Positions 14,501-29,500 of a stretch of DNA of 64,000 nt are shown here, in pieces. This DNA is from Apostichopus japonicus (lineage: Eukaryota; Echinodermata; Holothuroidea; Aspidochirotida; Stichopodidae): NCBI RefSeq assembly GCF_037975245.1, contig NC_092582.1:2915001-2979000 (forward strand), in the 5' to 3' direction. The notes below the pieces were generated by a model. The model did not search any database. It was not told the DNA's origin and saw only the letters and a program-made list of their open reading frames with translations. The first letter of the stretch is position 1, and each line of letters starts with the position of its first letter. Position numbers and translations under genes: made by a program.

Positions 14501-17500
14501 CATCCCAAAGTACACCCTGGAATACGGTGACTATGTGGTAGAGATTACCGTGACTGCTATAATGAGGAGAGATGGTTCTGTCGGCATGATGGAATTTGAC
14601 CAGAGCTACCTAAAGGTGGTGCCTAAATCTTTGGTACCGAGGATAATGGGAGGCTCTTTAAGACTTATAAGTGAGTAAATTAGCTCTATTGCAAAATATT
14701 AAAGTGATTTTGTTGGTAATGGATACAAGAATTACAAGAGGTTTTGAAATTTTCTAACAACATGTTATATTGAATCTTACACAAATTTGCCCAAGTAGAA
14801 AGTATACTCATCGTAAGCTGTTTGACAGGATCTTACATTTAATACTTGTTGCACTTTCTATGGACTGTGATATCATGTGTGAATTGCAACAGAAACAACA
14901 AAAGTTACGATGTTTCATGTGTGTAATGTCAGTGACTGGAACTGCATAGCAACATCTGTTGGACATATTTAGCCTGCATGCTGTATGAAGGAGGGCGTTG
15001 TTGGGGCGTTGTGAGGGCGTTGTGGTCAAGTGGTTAAGGCAGTGGACTTGTGATCTAAGGATTACAGGTTCGAGCCCTGGCCAGATCATTGCATTGTGTC
15101 CTTGGGCAAGGTGCTTTATCTCCATTGCCTCTCTTCACCCAGGTGTATAAATGGGGACTTGCGAGGTAACTTGTAAATATAGTTGCGTGCGCTGGTTTGT
15201 GGCTGCACCCTATGGGGAGTTCCTCGTGGGACACATGGTTGTGGTGTACTGTGGTGCCCAGGAGCGATTGATTGAATTGTGCACACTTTGGTGTGTAGGT
15301 GTGACAAGTTACCAATGACCAGGGTTGTAAAGTCGTGTGAGAGGGCCTTGGCCCTGAAACAAGACTGTAAACCTAAACACATCCGGGACAGCAAGTTTGC
15401 TTATGAGGATGTTCATTAATCAAGAAGGAACTTTGATTATGTTTTGAGGATTAAGGAGTTTACATTCTTTGCCTTGTGTTACAATGTGCCAGGTACTCTT
15501 TTGGCAGGATTATATTATGACTGACCAACCAATATTTCTGCTTGTCTTTGATGCCAAAAGTAGAGAAACAGAATGGTTGACTGTTTAAAATTATAATTTC
15601 TCGGACACCGTACAAACTCACCAAATTTACTGTGTACATGACAACAATTTAAATATCATCAGCATCGGCCCCATATTTTAACACACTAAGTATCGCTTGA
15701 AACTTTCAAAAGTGGTTTCCCATAGGAGCCCAACCCTCTAATTTATACCCCCAGATATTGAGGAGTATTAAAAATAGACAATTAAATATCACAAATGTGG
15801 ATAATTACTTACAAGAATGGCAATAAAATGGTTGTTGAAAATTTGAGCATGATTGACAATTATCTGAATCATGGGGCATATTTGGGGTCTATACATACGG
15901 ATGGCGACCCTTTAAAAACTCAGTTTATATTGTGGACTGACTATAGGCCAGCAGCTGCGATATGCACTGAATGAAGCATCAAGGAATGACAATGCTTGGT
16001 GGACAGTCTACTGACAAGTGACTGAGGCTTAAAGGAGTGGTATAGACAAATCTCATCATTTAATCCGATGGAACCAGCTCATGGTCAATGGAAGGGTGTC
16101 TCATATAGTTTAATACAGGGTTGGTTTTGGAACCAGACCTTAAAGGCATCGAAGACTCGTCCCAAACCCTGTGCCGCCTCTGAAAAAGTTTACTTTCTGT
16201 TGCTTGCAAGAGAAGTTTTCTTGTCGCTACAAAATGCAGGCAGTAATGAAACGTGATACCTTGTTATCTTTTATCTAGACCTGAGATGTCTATCGCTGCT
16301 ATGTACACTGTGTTGTGGGTATTGACCGTAGCAGTTTGTATTGACTGTACACTAGTGTCTAATTATCGACGGTTGCAAGCTGTGTGTGTATTTTCTGGGA
16401 TCGATGGTGGTGTCTAACACTTCTGGTACACCTCATTCAAAACTAGGTCAGATTACCGGCATGAGATGTTTCTTTGTGCTTCACACCCTTTAATAAAAAA
16501 GAAATGGTTTTCAAGCATTGCAAAACCTTTCATAATTCGTAATAAAGGAACCGCTTTTGTTCCTGTTTTAACTCTCGCAGGTTGGTACTCGGCTTTGAGC
16601 CTTGATGGGTCCATCTCGTATGACCCAGATAGATCACCAACTCTTGGTTCTGATCCTGGACTGACTTTCTCATGGTACTGCAGAATGTCAAACGAGACTT
16701 TTCCAGACGATTTGGAGGAAAAGGATTATGCAAGTAAGTCCTAAGAGGACTAAAATGGAATTGAAAAGGATTATAATGTATGAAATTAATGATAAAAATA
16801 ATATTTTACAGCAAAGATACTCTTAACAATCCCAGTTTAATGCCATTTTATCAGGCCAAGAATTTCACAAGTTTAGAGACTTGCTAAACAATGCCACTGC
16901 TTAAAAAAATTTTACTAGTTAACTGAACGTACTGGAATCATGTAGATTCTTTTACTGACAATTGTTAACATACTTAAACTAGGTTTCTGTTTTTAATGTC
17001 TATAACTGACAAGACATTTCCAAACCCATTTTCCTTTCTACTGGAAAATGGCGAATATCCACTGGCACTTAGCCAGTAAATAGACCGTAATTTTGAGGCC
17101 TGTTACATGTTGATCTCTATTTTTCATTTATATGATATATAGATTATATAGATATTAGTTTAGTATATGGTTGTTTTTGTTAATGTATTTGGTGGTATAT
17201 GATAGCTGCTGATTGCCCCCCCCCTCCCCCCCAAAAAAACATCCTGAAAAAAAAGAGGGAAATTTGATTGCTATTTTTTTCTCATGTATTCTTCGTCAAC
17301 CAGAAGGTGGATGCTTTGGCAAAGGATATCGCATCTCAAGTGATGAGTTGATGGGTGTGACTGCACAGTCAACACTCGGTATTCCAGCACAGCTATTGGA
17401 AGGTAACAAAACATACACATTTAAGCTACTGCTGGGTAAAGCTGGAAGGACTTCAGTGACAGCTGAGCAGACGATCAGACTTCTACCCGGAGATGTGCCT

Positions 17501-20500
17501 TCTGTTCTCATCAGGTATGACTCGGCATCCTTCACCCTCCACAGCTGAGTGGTAGGGGGGGTCATGGGCTGAAGGAGGGGGAGATGTGCCTTCTGTTCTC
17601 ATCAGATATGCCTCAGCATCCTTCACCCTCAACAGCTGAGTGGTAGGGGGGTCATGGGCTAGAGGAGGGGGGAGATGTGCCTTCTGTTCTCATCAGGTAT
17701 GCCTCAGCATCCTTCATCCTCCACAGCTGAGTGGTAGGGGTCGTGGGCTGGAGGAGGGGGGAGAGGGGGTTTCTGCTGACCCAGATCTGTATTTAATCAC
17801 CATATACAGTCATTAAGATCTCACTTTTGTGTCATAGGATTGATGGTGCTCAATGCTAGCCTAATCACTACTCTATGAGAAAAGAAAAAAATTACAGTGG
17901 TTTTCAGTCAGCTGTGTAAGTTATGTTCAACATTTAAGTTAACATTTATTTCAGCAAATTTAAATGTTTAATTGTTCTTAAGGTTTTGCATCTTTTCAAA
18001 CTCCTAATTGTTACTCACGAATAATTTCTCAAAGCTAGAAACACAGTTAATAATTATCTGATCCCCCCACACCAACCCCCCCCCCACTCCTGTACCAGTC
18101 AACCACTCGACCCTACAAAATCCATGTATAGCCGGCCTACCCACACTGAGGCCCACCCATTTTCTGTCCCAAAAGTTGGCTTGTGTTCCAACAACCTATT
18201 TTTGTTTAAGGTGCATCCATAACTGCGATCAATATCTCAACCCATCTGAGCGATTCGTGGTCTCTGGGAAGTGTGAAGACTGCACAGAATTTTCCCGCCC
18301 TCGTTACCAGTGGGATCTGATACCCGATGTGGGGACAGAGGTCACGAAGGAGTTTGACTGGAAACGGGACACTACGACGGGGAAGTTTAATGCTTATCTG
18401 GTCATCAAGGCCGGTGTCTTGGCCGACACTGGTGTAGATGATTATGTACTTCGACTTCATAGTGAGTGCATCCGCTTGTTTTCATAGTTTAATACTGAAT
18501 GGTGTACTTGTTTCATATCCGGTAAAATTTATTTTGATTTGGCCAAATTTTTAGAATTTTCTATAATTTCCCAATCATTTTTATTGTTGTAAAATGTGTA
18601 CTATTTGACTTATTACATTAACAGCTGATTCTCTCTTGAAATCCCATGCTTGCTGCATTCTGGGTTGTATCAAATGAAACTTGGATGAGTGATGTTTTTT
18701 TGTTAATAGTATGCAAGGTACATAGTCTTCTAACTGGCACCACCCCCTCCTGCACCACCCCCTAAAAAGAACTCTTGCTTTCTTGAAGGAATTGCTAACT
18801 TGTTCTTTCTTTTCTTTGGGGGGGGGGGGATGATTAGAGGATAGTTCTAGAGAGGAATTTACGTTTGTCAAAACTTGTTTTTGGATTTTTGAAGTACTCA
18901 TACACAAGGCTATAGAGGGTCTGTAGTTTAGATTAAAAATTGTATAAAGTTTCAGTGCTGCAGCTTAATATCTGGGTATGCTATTTTTTAAAGCATATCT
19001 TTCACTCCATCCCTGCTGCCCAACTTCATCTATGCAAAGTAGGCTAGGAGGATGTACTGCAGCTATGAAAGTGCAGCAGATTAGCTACTATAATAAGTTG
19101 TGATATTAGATTTAAAAAGAACAGTTAGGCTCTACATTAGGGTTACTAACACATGTTATGACATAAATACAGCATTGCTGACAATTTCTCTTAAAACGCC
19201 TGTACATTTTTATGGCTAGAGGAGGTAGCTATGAAAACTAGAGGCTTAGCCATATTGAAATTACTAAGAGCTTATGTTTTGCATGCATAATACTTGTAAC
19301 TTCATAGTCATAATCACAAATGGTGTTCTTTATGTCATTGACTTCTGTTTACACATAATCATAATCACCAATGGTGTTCTTTATGTCAGTGACTTTTGTT
19401 TTCACATAATCATAATCACCAATGGTGTTCTTTATGTCAATGACTTCTGTTTACACATTATCATAATCACCAATGGTGTTCTTTATGTCAGTGACTTTTG
19501 TTTTCACATAATCATAATCACCAATGGTGTTCTTTATGTCAATGACTTCTGTTTACACATTATCATAATCACCAATGGTGTTCTTTATGTCAATGACTTC
19601 TGTTTACACATAATCGTAATCACAAATGGTGTTCTTAATGTCAATGACTTCTGTTTACACATAATCGTAATCACAAATGGTGCTCTTTATGTCAATGACT
19701 TCTGTTTACACATCAACGTAATCAAAAATGGTGTTCTATGTCAAGACTTTTGTTTTCACATAATCGTAATCACCAATGGTGTTCTTTATGTCAGTGACTT
19801 CTGTTTACACATTAACATTATCACCAATGGTGTTCTATGTCAATGACTTCTGTTTACACAATCATAATCACCAAATGGTCTCTTTTATGTCAATGACTTC
19901 TGGTTACACATAATTGTAATCACCAATGGTGTTCTTTATGATCAATGACTTCTGTTTACACATAATCACCAATGGTGTTCTTAATGCCAATAACTTCTGT
20001 TTACACATAATCAAAATCACCAATGGTGTTCTTTATGCCAATGACTTCTGTTTACACATCAACGTAATCACAAATGGTGTTCTTAATGTCAATGACTTCT
20101 GTTTAGTGTTTACACATAATCATAATCACCAATGGTGTTCTTTATGTCAATGACTTCTGGTTACACATAATTGTAATCACCAATGGTGTTCTTTATGTCA
20201 ATGACTTCTGTTTAGTGTTTACACATAATCATAATCACCAATGGTGTTCTTTATGTCAATGACTTCTGTTTACACATCAACGTAATCACAAATGGTGTTC
20301 GTTATGTCAATGACTTCTGTTTAGTGTTTACACATAATCATAATGACCAATTGTGTTCTTTATGTCAATGACTTCTGTTTACACATAATTGTATTCACAA
20401 ATGGTGTTCTTTATGCCAATGACTTCTGTTTACACATAATCATAATCACCAATGGTGTTCTTTTTGTCAATGTCTTCTGTTTACACATAATCATAATCAC

Positions 20501-23500
20501 CAATGGTGTTCTTTCTGTCAATGAATTCTGTTTACACATTAACTTAGTCACAAATGGTGTTCTTTATGTCAATGACTTCTGTTTACACATAATTATAATC
20601 ACCAATGGTGTTCTTTATGTCAATGACTTTGTTTACACATAATCATAATCACCAATGGTGTTTTATGTCAATGACTTCTGTTTACACATTATCATAATCA
20701 CTAATGGTGTTCTTTATGTCAATGAATTCTGTTTACACATTAACTTATAGTCACCAATGGTGTTCTTTATGTCAATGACTTCTGTTTACACATAATCATA
20801 ATCCCCAATAGTTTTCTTAATGTCAATGACTTTTGTTTACACATAATCATAATCACCAATGGTGTTCTTTATGTCAATGACTTTTGTTTACACAGCCTAC
20901 TCTTGGGCAGGAACAACAAACTTTGCCGAGTTTACTTTCAGCATTAATTCTCCGCCGACTGGAGGATGGTGTTTCATCGCACCCAGCGAGGGCGTAGTCT
21001 TGTTTACATACTTTTACATCAGTTGCAGTAGATTCTATGATCGCGACACACCATTTTCCTACGAGCTCCGTTTAATGACTGGTGACATAGTTGAGGACAG
21101 CAGTCAAACATCTGGTAATTAAGTAAAGAAGTCCACAATTGTTTTAACAGGCTGACTTTTGCCATCAGCTGTTCATACATGTATTAAATGAGATTGATTC
21201 TGACTCGTAGTCAGGCATCTCATTGAAATCAAATGAAAAAAATCCATGTGTTAAACTTGGTGTTATTTAGCCTGCACTCTGGGGGCGCAACAAAATGAAA
21301 GGGTTAAAGGATCTATGTGAAAACATGCTCAAACATTGCACCAGAAAGAACAGAATTAGATGAAAGTATCAAATATTTGCATATGAAACAGTAAAGAGTT
21401 AGCTTGAAAGTTGTGAGGTACAAATTGTGTCTTGGTATGGGATTAGAATTTATATAACTTAGTATGTTATTACCATGAAGGTCTATCAGTTAGATTGAGT
21501 ACTGGGTATCTAAACATATCTGGATTGCTTGGTCAGAATTACACAAAGTTATTAGCAAGTCCAACATACGTCTTCCGCTGTTAATACATTCGTATCTGAA
21601 TGATCCCAGTCCCTTCAACTCGCATAATCTACTCTTTGGTAGAAGTATTTTTATACGTTGTACATTGCACATTCCACACTGTGGACAAACCATTGTTGGT
21701 TATTAAGCATCCCGTCGTTGGCCCACCATGTGAGACTAATGTATTGATTTTTCTGGCACTAGGTCAAACATTCACCCATTTTTATAAATGATATTCCTAG
21801 TGTGTTATATACTATTGCTTTGCACTCTCTATGTTGTTGACAAAATGTGTTGCATTTTTAAAATCTATGAGAGTGTGGTTTTAATAGTTATTTTATGGTC
21901 TATCAATGCAGTCAGTCTTGACACTGTGTGTGTGTTCACATGCGTAGGATACGTACGATAAAGCCTGTTAGATTTGATTACAGAGAAGTTGCTAGGCTTA
22001 AAGGGTGTGAAGACTTGCGCAAAAAGAAACGTCTAATGCCGGTAATCTGACCTAGTTTCGAATGAGGTGTAACAGAAGTGTTAGACACCACCATTGATCC
22101 CAGAAAATACACACACAGCTTGCTACCGTCGGTAATTAGACACTAGTGCACAGTCAGTACATACAGCTGCCGTCAATACCCACAGCACAGTGTACAAGGG
22201 ATAGAGCGATGGACATCTCAGGTCCAGCTAAAGATAACAAGGTATCACGTTTCATTACTGTCTGCATTTTGTAGCGACAAGCAGAAAACTTCACTAGCAA
22301 CAACGGAAAGTTAACTTTTTCAGAGCGTGGCACGCAGTTTGGGGCGAGTCTTCAATGCCTTTAAAATGTAGCCTTGCAATGATTTAATCCTCAAAGAGGG
22401 TCACATGTGAGCTGCCTGATCTGAAGCAGCAGGCACTGGACAGATAACCAGTATCTATCTTATAGACTTCTTCAAATGGTGAAGGATGGATCAGAAGATT
22501 CCATGAGCCATCATCCTCTAACTTCACAAATCTCATGAAAAGTATTTTAAATTTTTTCTATTTTTAAGTTGAACTCCACAAGACTGGTGGTAAACTTTGA
22601 TATCGACATCCTTGAATCCTTGACTTGTTTTCAGGTTCTCTGCTCCATTTTGGGGTGGATTCGATCTTCCCTCCAACCCTCCTACCGGTTGGATCACCTT
22701 CCAGGGATTACATTGTAAACATCGCCCTCATTGTCAGAGACGCCTTTGGAGCTTCAACTGTTTCATATCTAAACGCTACTGTGAGTCTTTAATTTATGCT
22801 TCGATTGGAGTTCTTGTTTCATCATATTTGAAAAATGGGCACCACTGCCCCCCCTCTCCCCCTTCCCCCCTTCTCCCCCTTCTCCCCCTCTCCCCCTTCT
22901 CCCCCTTCTCCCTGCCCTATAGGTAAAGTTTGGAATCTAATTCTGCATCAAGCCATCAAATGAACACATTTTTCAGTCTGCAATCTAAAACATTTTACAA
23001 GGTTGCTTCATATTCACGGTTGGTACACAGCAAAAGTGACAACGTTTTGACTACCAATACCTCCAACATTAAATATAGGACTTATATGCAAACTTTACTA
23101 TTATGCTCCAATTACATTCTTGTTATTTGCCAGTCAAATACAACTTTTTTTTTCTAAATATGTCTTCAAACCTGCTATGTCTATGTTTGCCCACAATGTA
23201 TTGTTACATTTACATCATTTTAGTAATTTCAGTAGTTTAAGTTAGACTAGCGCAAAACACTGCTATTTAAACAAAAAAAAAGTTGCGTTGTGTTACCTTT
23301 GCTACTTTAGGTGAAAGAACCGCCTCCGAAAGAAGCTTCTGAAATGTTTAACCAAGTGATTAATATGACCCAAGGGGAAGACAGTGACATGCAACATCTC
23401 TTGAAATCTGGTGACACACAAGCTGCCACCCAGCTCATCACGACTGTGTCCTCGATTCTAAACTCAAAGACAGAGAGCGACGACAGCGATGATGAGGACA

Positions 23501-26500
23501 ACGAAGAGAGAGAAACAAGAATACAGGTGAAGTAGTTCTTGCGGTCTAATCTTACAGAGGATTTAATCTCAGCCATGTAAAGAATGTTAGGTATAATTAT
23601 AGGGTTGTGATTGGGAGGGGCAAGAATACAGGTGAAGTAGTTCTAACCGTCTAATCTTACAGAGGATTTAATCCTTACAGAGGATTTAATCTGAGCCATG
23701 TAAAGGATGTTAGGTTTAATTATAGGGTTGTGATTGGGAGGGGCAAGAATACAGGTGAAGTAGTTCTAACCGTCTAATCTTACAGAGGATTTAATCCTTA
23801 CAGAGGATTTAATCTGAGCCATGTAAAGGATGTTAGGTTTAATTATAGGGTTGTGATTGGGAGGGGCAAGAATACAGGTGAAGTAGTTCTAACCGTCTAA
23901 TCTTACAGAGGATTTAATCCTTACAGAGGATTTAATCTGAGCCATGTAAAGGATGTTAGGTTTAATTATAGGGTTGTGAATGAGAGGGGCAAGAATACAG
24001 GTGAAGTAGTTCTAACCGTCTAATCTTACAGAGGATTTAATCCTTACAGAGGATTTAATCTGAGCCTTGTAAAGGATGTTAGGTTTAATTATAGGGTTGT
24101 GATTGGGAGGGGCAAGAATACAGGTGAAGTAGTTCTAACCGTCTAATCTTACAGAGGATTTAATCCTTACAGAGGATTTAGTCTGAGCCATGTAAAGGAT
24201 GTTAGGTTTAATTATAGGGTTGTGATTCGGAGGGGCAAGAATACAGGTGAAGTAGTTCTAACCGTCTAATCTTACAGAGGATTTAATCCTTACAGAGGAT
24301 TTAATCTGAGCCATGTAAAGTATGTTAGGTTTAATTATAGGGTTGTGATTGGGAGGGGCAAGAATACAGGTGAAGTAGTTCTAACCGTCTAATCTTACAG
24401 AGGATTTAATCCTTACAGAGGATTTAATTTGAGCCTTGTAAAGGATGTTAGGTTTAATTATAGGGTTGTGATTGGGAGGGGCAAGAATACAGGTGAAGTA
24501 GTTCTAACCGTCTAATCTTACAGAGGATTTAATCCTTACAGAGGATTTAATCTGAGCCATGTAAAGTATGTTAGGTTTAATTATAGGGTTGTGATTGGGA
24601 GGGGCAAGAATACAGGTGAAGTAGTTCTAACCGTCTAATCTTACAGAGGATTTAATCCTTACAGAGGATTTAATCTGAGCCATGTAAAGGATGTTAGGTT
24701 TAATTATAGGTATGTGATTGGGAGGGGCAAGAATACAGGTGAAGTAGTTCTAACCGTCTAATCTTACAGAGGATTTAATCCTTACAGAGGATTTAATCTG
24801 AGCCATGTAAAGGATGTTAGGTTTAATTATAGGTATGTGATTGGGAGGGGCAAGAATACAGGTGAAGTAGTTCTAACCGTCTAATCTTACAGAGGATTTA
24901 ATCCTTACAGAGGATTTAATCTGAGCCATGTAAAGGATGTTAGGTTTAATTATAGGTATGTGATTGGGAGGGGCAAGAATACAGGTGAAGTAGTTCTAAC
25001 CGTCTAATCTTACAGAGGATTTAATCCTTACAGAGGATTTAATCTGAGCCTTGTAAAGGATGTTAGGTTTAATTATAGGGTTGTGATTGGGATGGCAGGC
25101 AAGAGGTGGTCTGGGGATAGATAGTTATACATTTTTACAAGAAAAGTTCATTGTTTATCACACTTCACTTCTCCTGAGTCGCTTATAGTGGATTTCTCAC
25201 TTTTCCATTCATTCCTTTTCTTTTCTGTAATTCAATTGAGATACCATTCCAGCTCAATTTTTTTATTTGATCGTCTGAGGCGACAAACAACTGGTCTTTT
25301 ATTTCAAATTAAGTTTGCATTGTAAATAAATATCCCTCATAGATAGGTTAAACTAATGAGTTGGCGTCTTGCAGCGCTGGTATCTTGGGCGATACTGATA
25401 TAAAACAAAACTATAGTGGTAGGCCTTATGATCCATCCGAAGGGGAGTTTTACTGGCCCAAAGATAGTGTTCTATTCACCAAACCTATAGACAAATCTCT
25501 CCTACAGTGTACTGCATATTGGTCATTTAGTTTTACTTTGCTACCTCTTTTTACTGGACGAATTTGCCGTTCAGACAACCATAAAGATAGACTTAATTGT
25601 TCGAAGGACAACCGGAAAAAAAAACGCACAAAGTTTCCCTGCCATCAGTTCAAGTCCATCAATTTTTTTATTTGGCTATTGCCAGCTGAGACCATAATAT
25701 GTATGTTTTGTTCTTTGTCAAAGGGAACCTGATATTGGACTAAAGACCTAAACACCATCATGGTCACAGTCCCAATATAATGGGTACTTAAGCTGAGAGT
25801 GTATCAGCACAGTGAACTTAAAGGCATTGAAGGCTCGCCCCAAATCATGTGCCGCCCTCTGCAAAAGTTAACTTTCCGTTGCTTGCAAGTGAAGTTTTCT
25901 TCTTGTCGCTACAAACTGCAGACAGTAATGAAACGTGATACCTTGTTATCTTTTATCTAGACCTGAGATGTCCATCGCTGCTATGTACACAGTGTTGTGG
26001 GTATTGACCGTAGCTGTATGTATTGACTGTACACTAGTGTCTTATTACCGACGGTAGCAAGCTGTGTGTGTATTTTCTGGGATCGTTGGTGGTGTCTAAC
26101 ACTTCTGTTACACCTCATTCGAAACTAGGTCAAATTACCGGCATGAGACGTTTCTTTGTGCGCGAGTCTTCACACCCTTTAACTTACCTGTCTGTGTCCT
26201 TGCTTCATCTTAGATGACTTTCCTTAAAAAAGAATATCTTTCAATTTTGGTTATAATGACGGCATCGATTTCCAGAGTTTTACTCAGAAAATGCTTTTCT
26301 TTGAAATCACAGGTCAGGGAGCAGCTGATAACAAACCTTAATCAAGTGGAGATCCGTGATCTAGAATCACTCCAGCTTACCTCTGCTGCTGTTGCTGAGG
26401 TAACCCAAGAAAATACCGAGATATCTGCCGTCGCTCAGGTAACGGATCGCTCTCTATTATAAACAGAAACAGTATCATTGTATTATTTCATTCAGTGTCA

Positions 26501-29500
26501 TTCATTGCAGTGTGCTCTACGTTTGAACAATTCATTTCATACATGTCTTTTATTTCAGTTCATCGTTCAAGTCACAGAATGACTTTTGCTATTTGTTTCA
26601 ATCTACTTCTTGTCTCTTGTCGTGGAGACTTTTTTCTTTTATGGCTCTCTGCAGTCAGAATTTTTACGATACAACTATTGCATTTATAATCTAACTTGTG
26701 GAAATGAAAGTTTATATCGCAGATTCAAACACCGCGTCAGTGAGGAATGACGGATTTTGTATTTTTTTTATATCAGCTTTCTGCATCAGCAATGTACGAG
26801 AAGATGGGAAGGTTTCTGCAGGCCCAGGCTCATGACCAATCTATGGCAGGAGCTAGTGCTGTCACCATTGAAGGGACTGCCAGGTAAGTACAATTTACCC
26901 CTACTCTACTAGCTTTCAAATTTGCTTTTAATATCTTTTCAAGAGGAGGTTGATGGTGGGGAAGTAATAATAATAATAATAAATGAGACTTATATAGCGC
27001 CAAATCAGTAAACAAATGTCACTGCTCAAGGCGCTTTATAGAGAAAGCAGATTAATTTACAAAAGAACAAGTGAAAAGATGGGTCTTAAGTAGACTTTTG
27101 AATGTAGAAAGTTTAGAGCAAGTTTCAATGTGATCTGGTCACTTGTTCCAGAGATAAGAGCCAGAGTATTTGAAGCTTCTGTAACCATAGGTCTTCAAGC
27201 GTGGTTTAGGAACAGTTAAATACAGTTATTTTGACGAACAAAGTGTGCGAGTTGGAATGTATGGCAAGAGAAGTCGCGACAGGTACACAGGCTGTTCCAG
27301 ATGATGATGAGTACTCCACGTCAATAACTCAACATAACTCTCTGTAGATTTTGCTGGCATTAGGGAGCTGACAGGTATCTGGTTGGGTACCTGACCCCCA
27401 TTCAGACCCTGCATGGCGGAGCATATCTGGCGGATCCACCTTACATTAGCTCTTGAACATTTAAACATGAAATCAATAATAATCAGCACCTTTCTGTATT
27501 AGATTTCCACTGTTCAGCTCATTAACATCTTTTTCGAAACTTGAACAAAAACTTAAAAGAGAAGTCTTTAGAAGCACCAGTTAACATAGCTATTTTTCAA
27601 AGATCTACCCATTCAACTGTTATGTTTTGTTGGTGATGTTATTAATACATTGTAACATGTAATTAATAAATGTCTAACAGGCAATTGGTTGTGGGACTTG
27701 CTAACATCTTGGGTGCTGCAGCCCGTGAATCACCAATGGATACCGAAGAGAGGTCTTACAATTCTGGAGAGGATGCAACCTCTGTAAATGTGAGTTGAAT
27801 TACAGTTCACCTTTTAATAAAATGATAAATCTGCCATGTATAGAACCTACAGCAGCTGATTGCTTGTCCACTGCAAAGATTCGAAGACCCAAATAAACTT
27901 TCCATAAGAATCACTCGTTTTTTGTGCAATCCAAGAAAATGAGTGCATTGCATGCTGTAAGGGAAAGCTTTGAAGCATTACATCTTGGCAGATAGACGGT
28001 GATTCAGGCGATAACGGTATACTTAATTTATGACAATAACAATTTTTGAACATTGCTAGTGATGCAATGTGAATTATGCCTAAAAACACCTAGTAAAGTT
28101 TTTTTTTATTTTTTTGGAATCGCTCATTTTCACTCCCAAGAAAACAAGTTCATTTTGTATATAAATTGCTTTGAAGTTTGACATCTTGGGCAGAAAAAGC
28201 TGAAATAAAAACACGGTAACAATTATCATATGTACCAGAGAACTGTAATTCAAAATGAATTGATTATGGGACATTTAAAACGAGCAGTGTTTAGACAGGG
28301 CAGAGTATCATTGCAACTTTTCTTCCATCTCTTTCCAGACACGACAGGTGACCTTGAGTTCCATGGAAACATTGAAGAGTATAGAGGGCGCCATTTTACA
28401 TAATAAAGTCCCCGGAGAGGAAGCAACAGTCTTGAAAACAGATCAAGTGGAGGTGCTCTTGAACAGACTGGAGAAGTGGGAATTGGACGGGAAATCGTTT
28501 GAGATACCAGAGAGGAGTACCTTCGTTAAATTACCGCAGGACTTCAGAAATGCACAGGACTTGATGTCTGGAGACGACGGCGTGAACTCATATGATGCCA
28601 TATTAGATGCCCACGTAAGTTTAAAAAACATCTACAATCTATGTAGGTCCCAATTCCTGACAACTTTGTTAATATGTTACATCAAGAAAGGGAAAATTGA
28701 CAGATAACAATCTGGTTATAATGGCTAAATGACACATAAAATACCAAGCCGAGTGTTTACCATTTTCATGATACATGGCAATGTAGCCTTGCAATATATA
28801 GCCCTCGTTAAAGTTCAAGTCGTAGTGTTGTGTTAATGCTATATATCTACGTGTCTCAATGCTATATAGCTATGTGTCTCAACGCTATAAATCTATGTCT
28901 CAATGCTACATGTCTATGTGTCTCAATGCTATAAATCTGTGTCTCAGTGTTATATATCTATGTCTCAATGCTATATCTATGTGTCTCCATGCTATATATC
29001 TATGTGTCTCCATGCTACCTATCTATGTGTCTCAATGCTATATATCTATGCATCTCAATGCTATATATCTATGTCTCAATGCTACAGTATATCTATGTGT
29101 CTCCATGCTTATATATCTATGCATCTCAATGCTATATCTATGTGTCTCAATACTATATATCTATGCATCTCAATGCTATATATCTATGCATCTCAATGCT
29201 ATATATCTATGTGTCTCAATGCTATATATCTATGCGTCTCAATGCTATATATCTATGTGTCTCAAGGATATATATCTATGTGTCTCAATGCTATATATCT
29301 ATGTGTCTCAATGCTATATATCTATGTGTCTCAAGGATATATATCTATGTTTCTCAATGCTATATATCAATGTGTCTCAATGTTATATCTATGCATATCA
29401 ATGCTATATATATATGTATCTCAATGCTATTTATCTACTGTATGTGTCTCAAGTATATATATATATATACATCAATGCATTAGAGCAACACCTTTGTAAA

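Noticed and set aside
15055-15394. Minus-strand open frames over the SINE-like element
   Set aside because: They overlap the tRNA-like head and body of a repeat and have no domain similarity.
19274-20642. Open frames of 75-190 residues in the 51-bp array
   Set aside because: The repeat period is a multiple of three and the translations are only the repeated unit; the array lies in an intron.
25361-25732. 123-residue plus-strand open frame
   Set aside because: Composition looks random and its frame does not match the phases of neighbouring exons.
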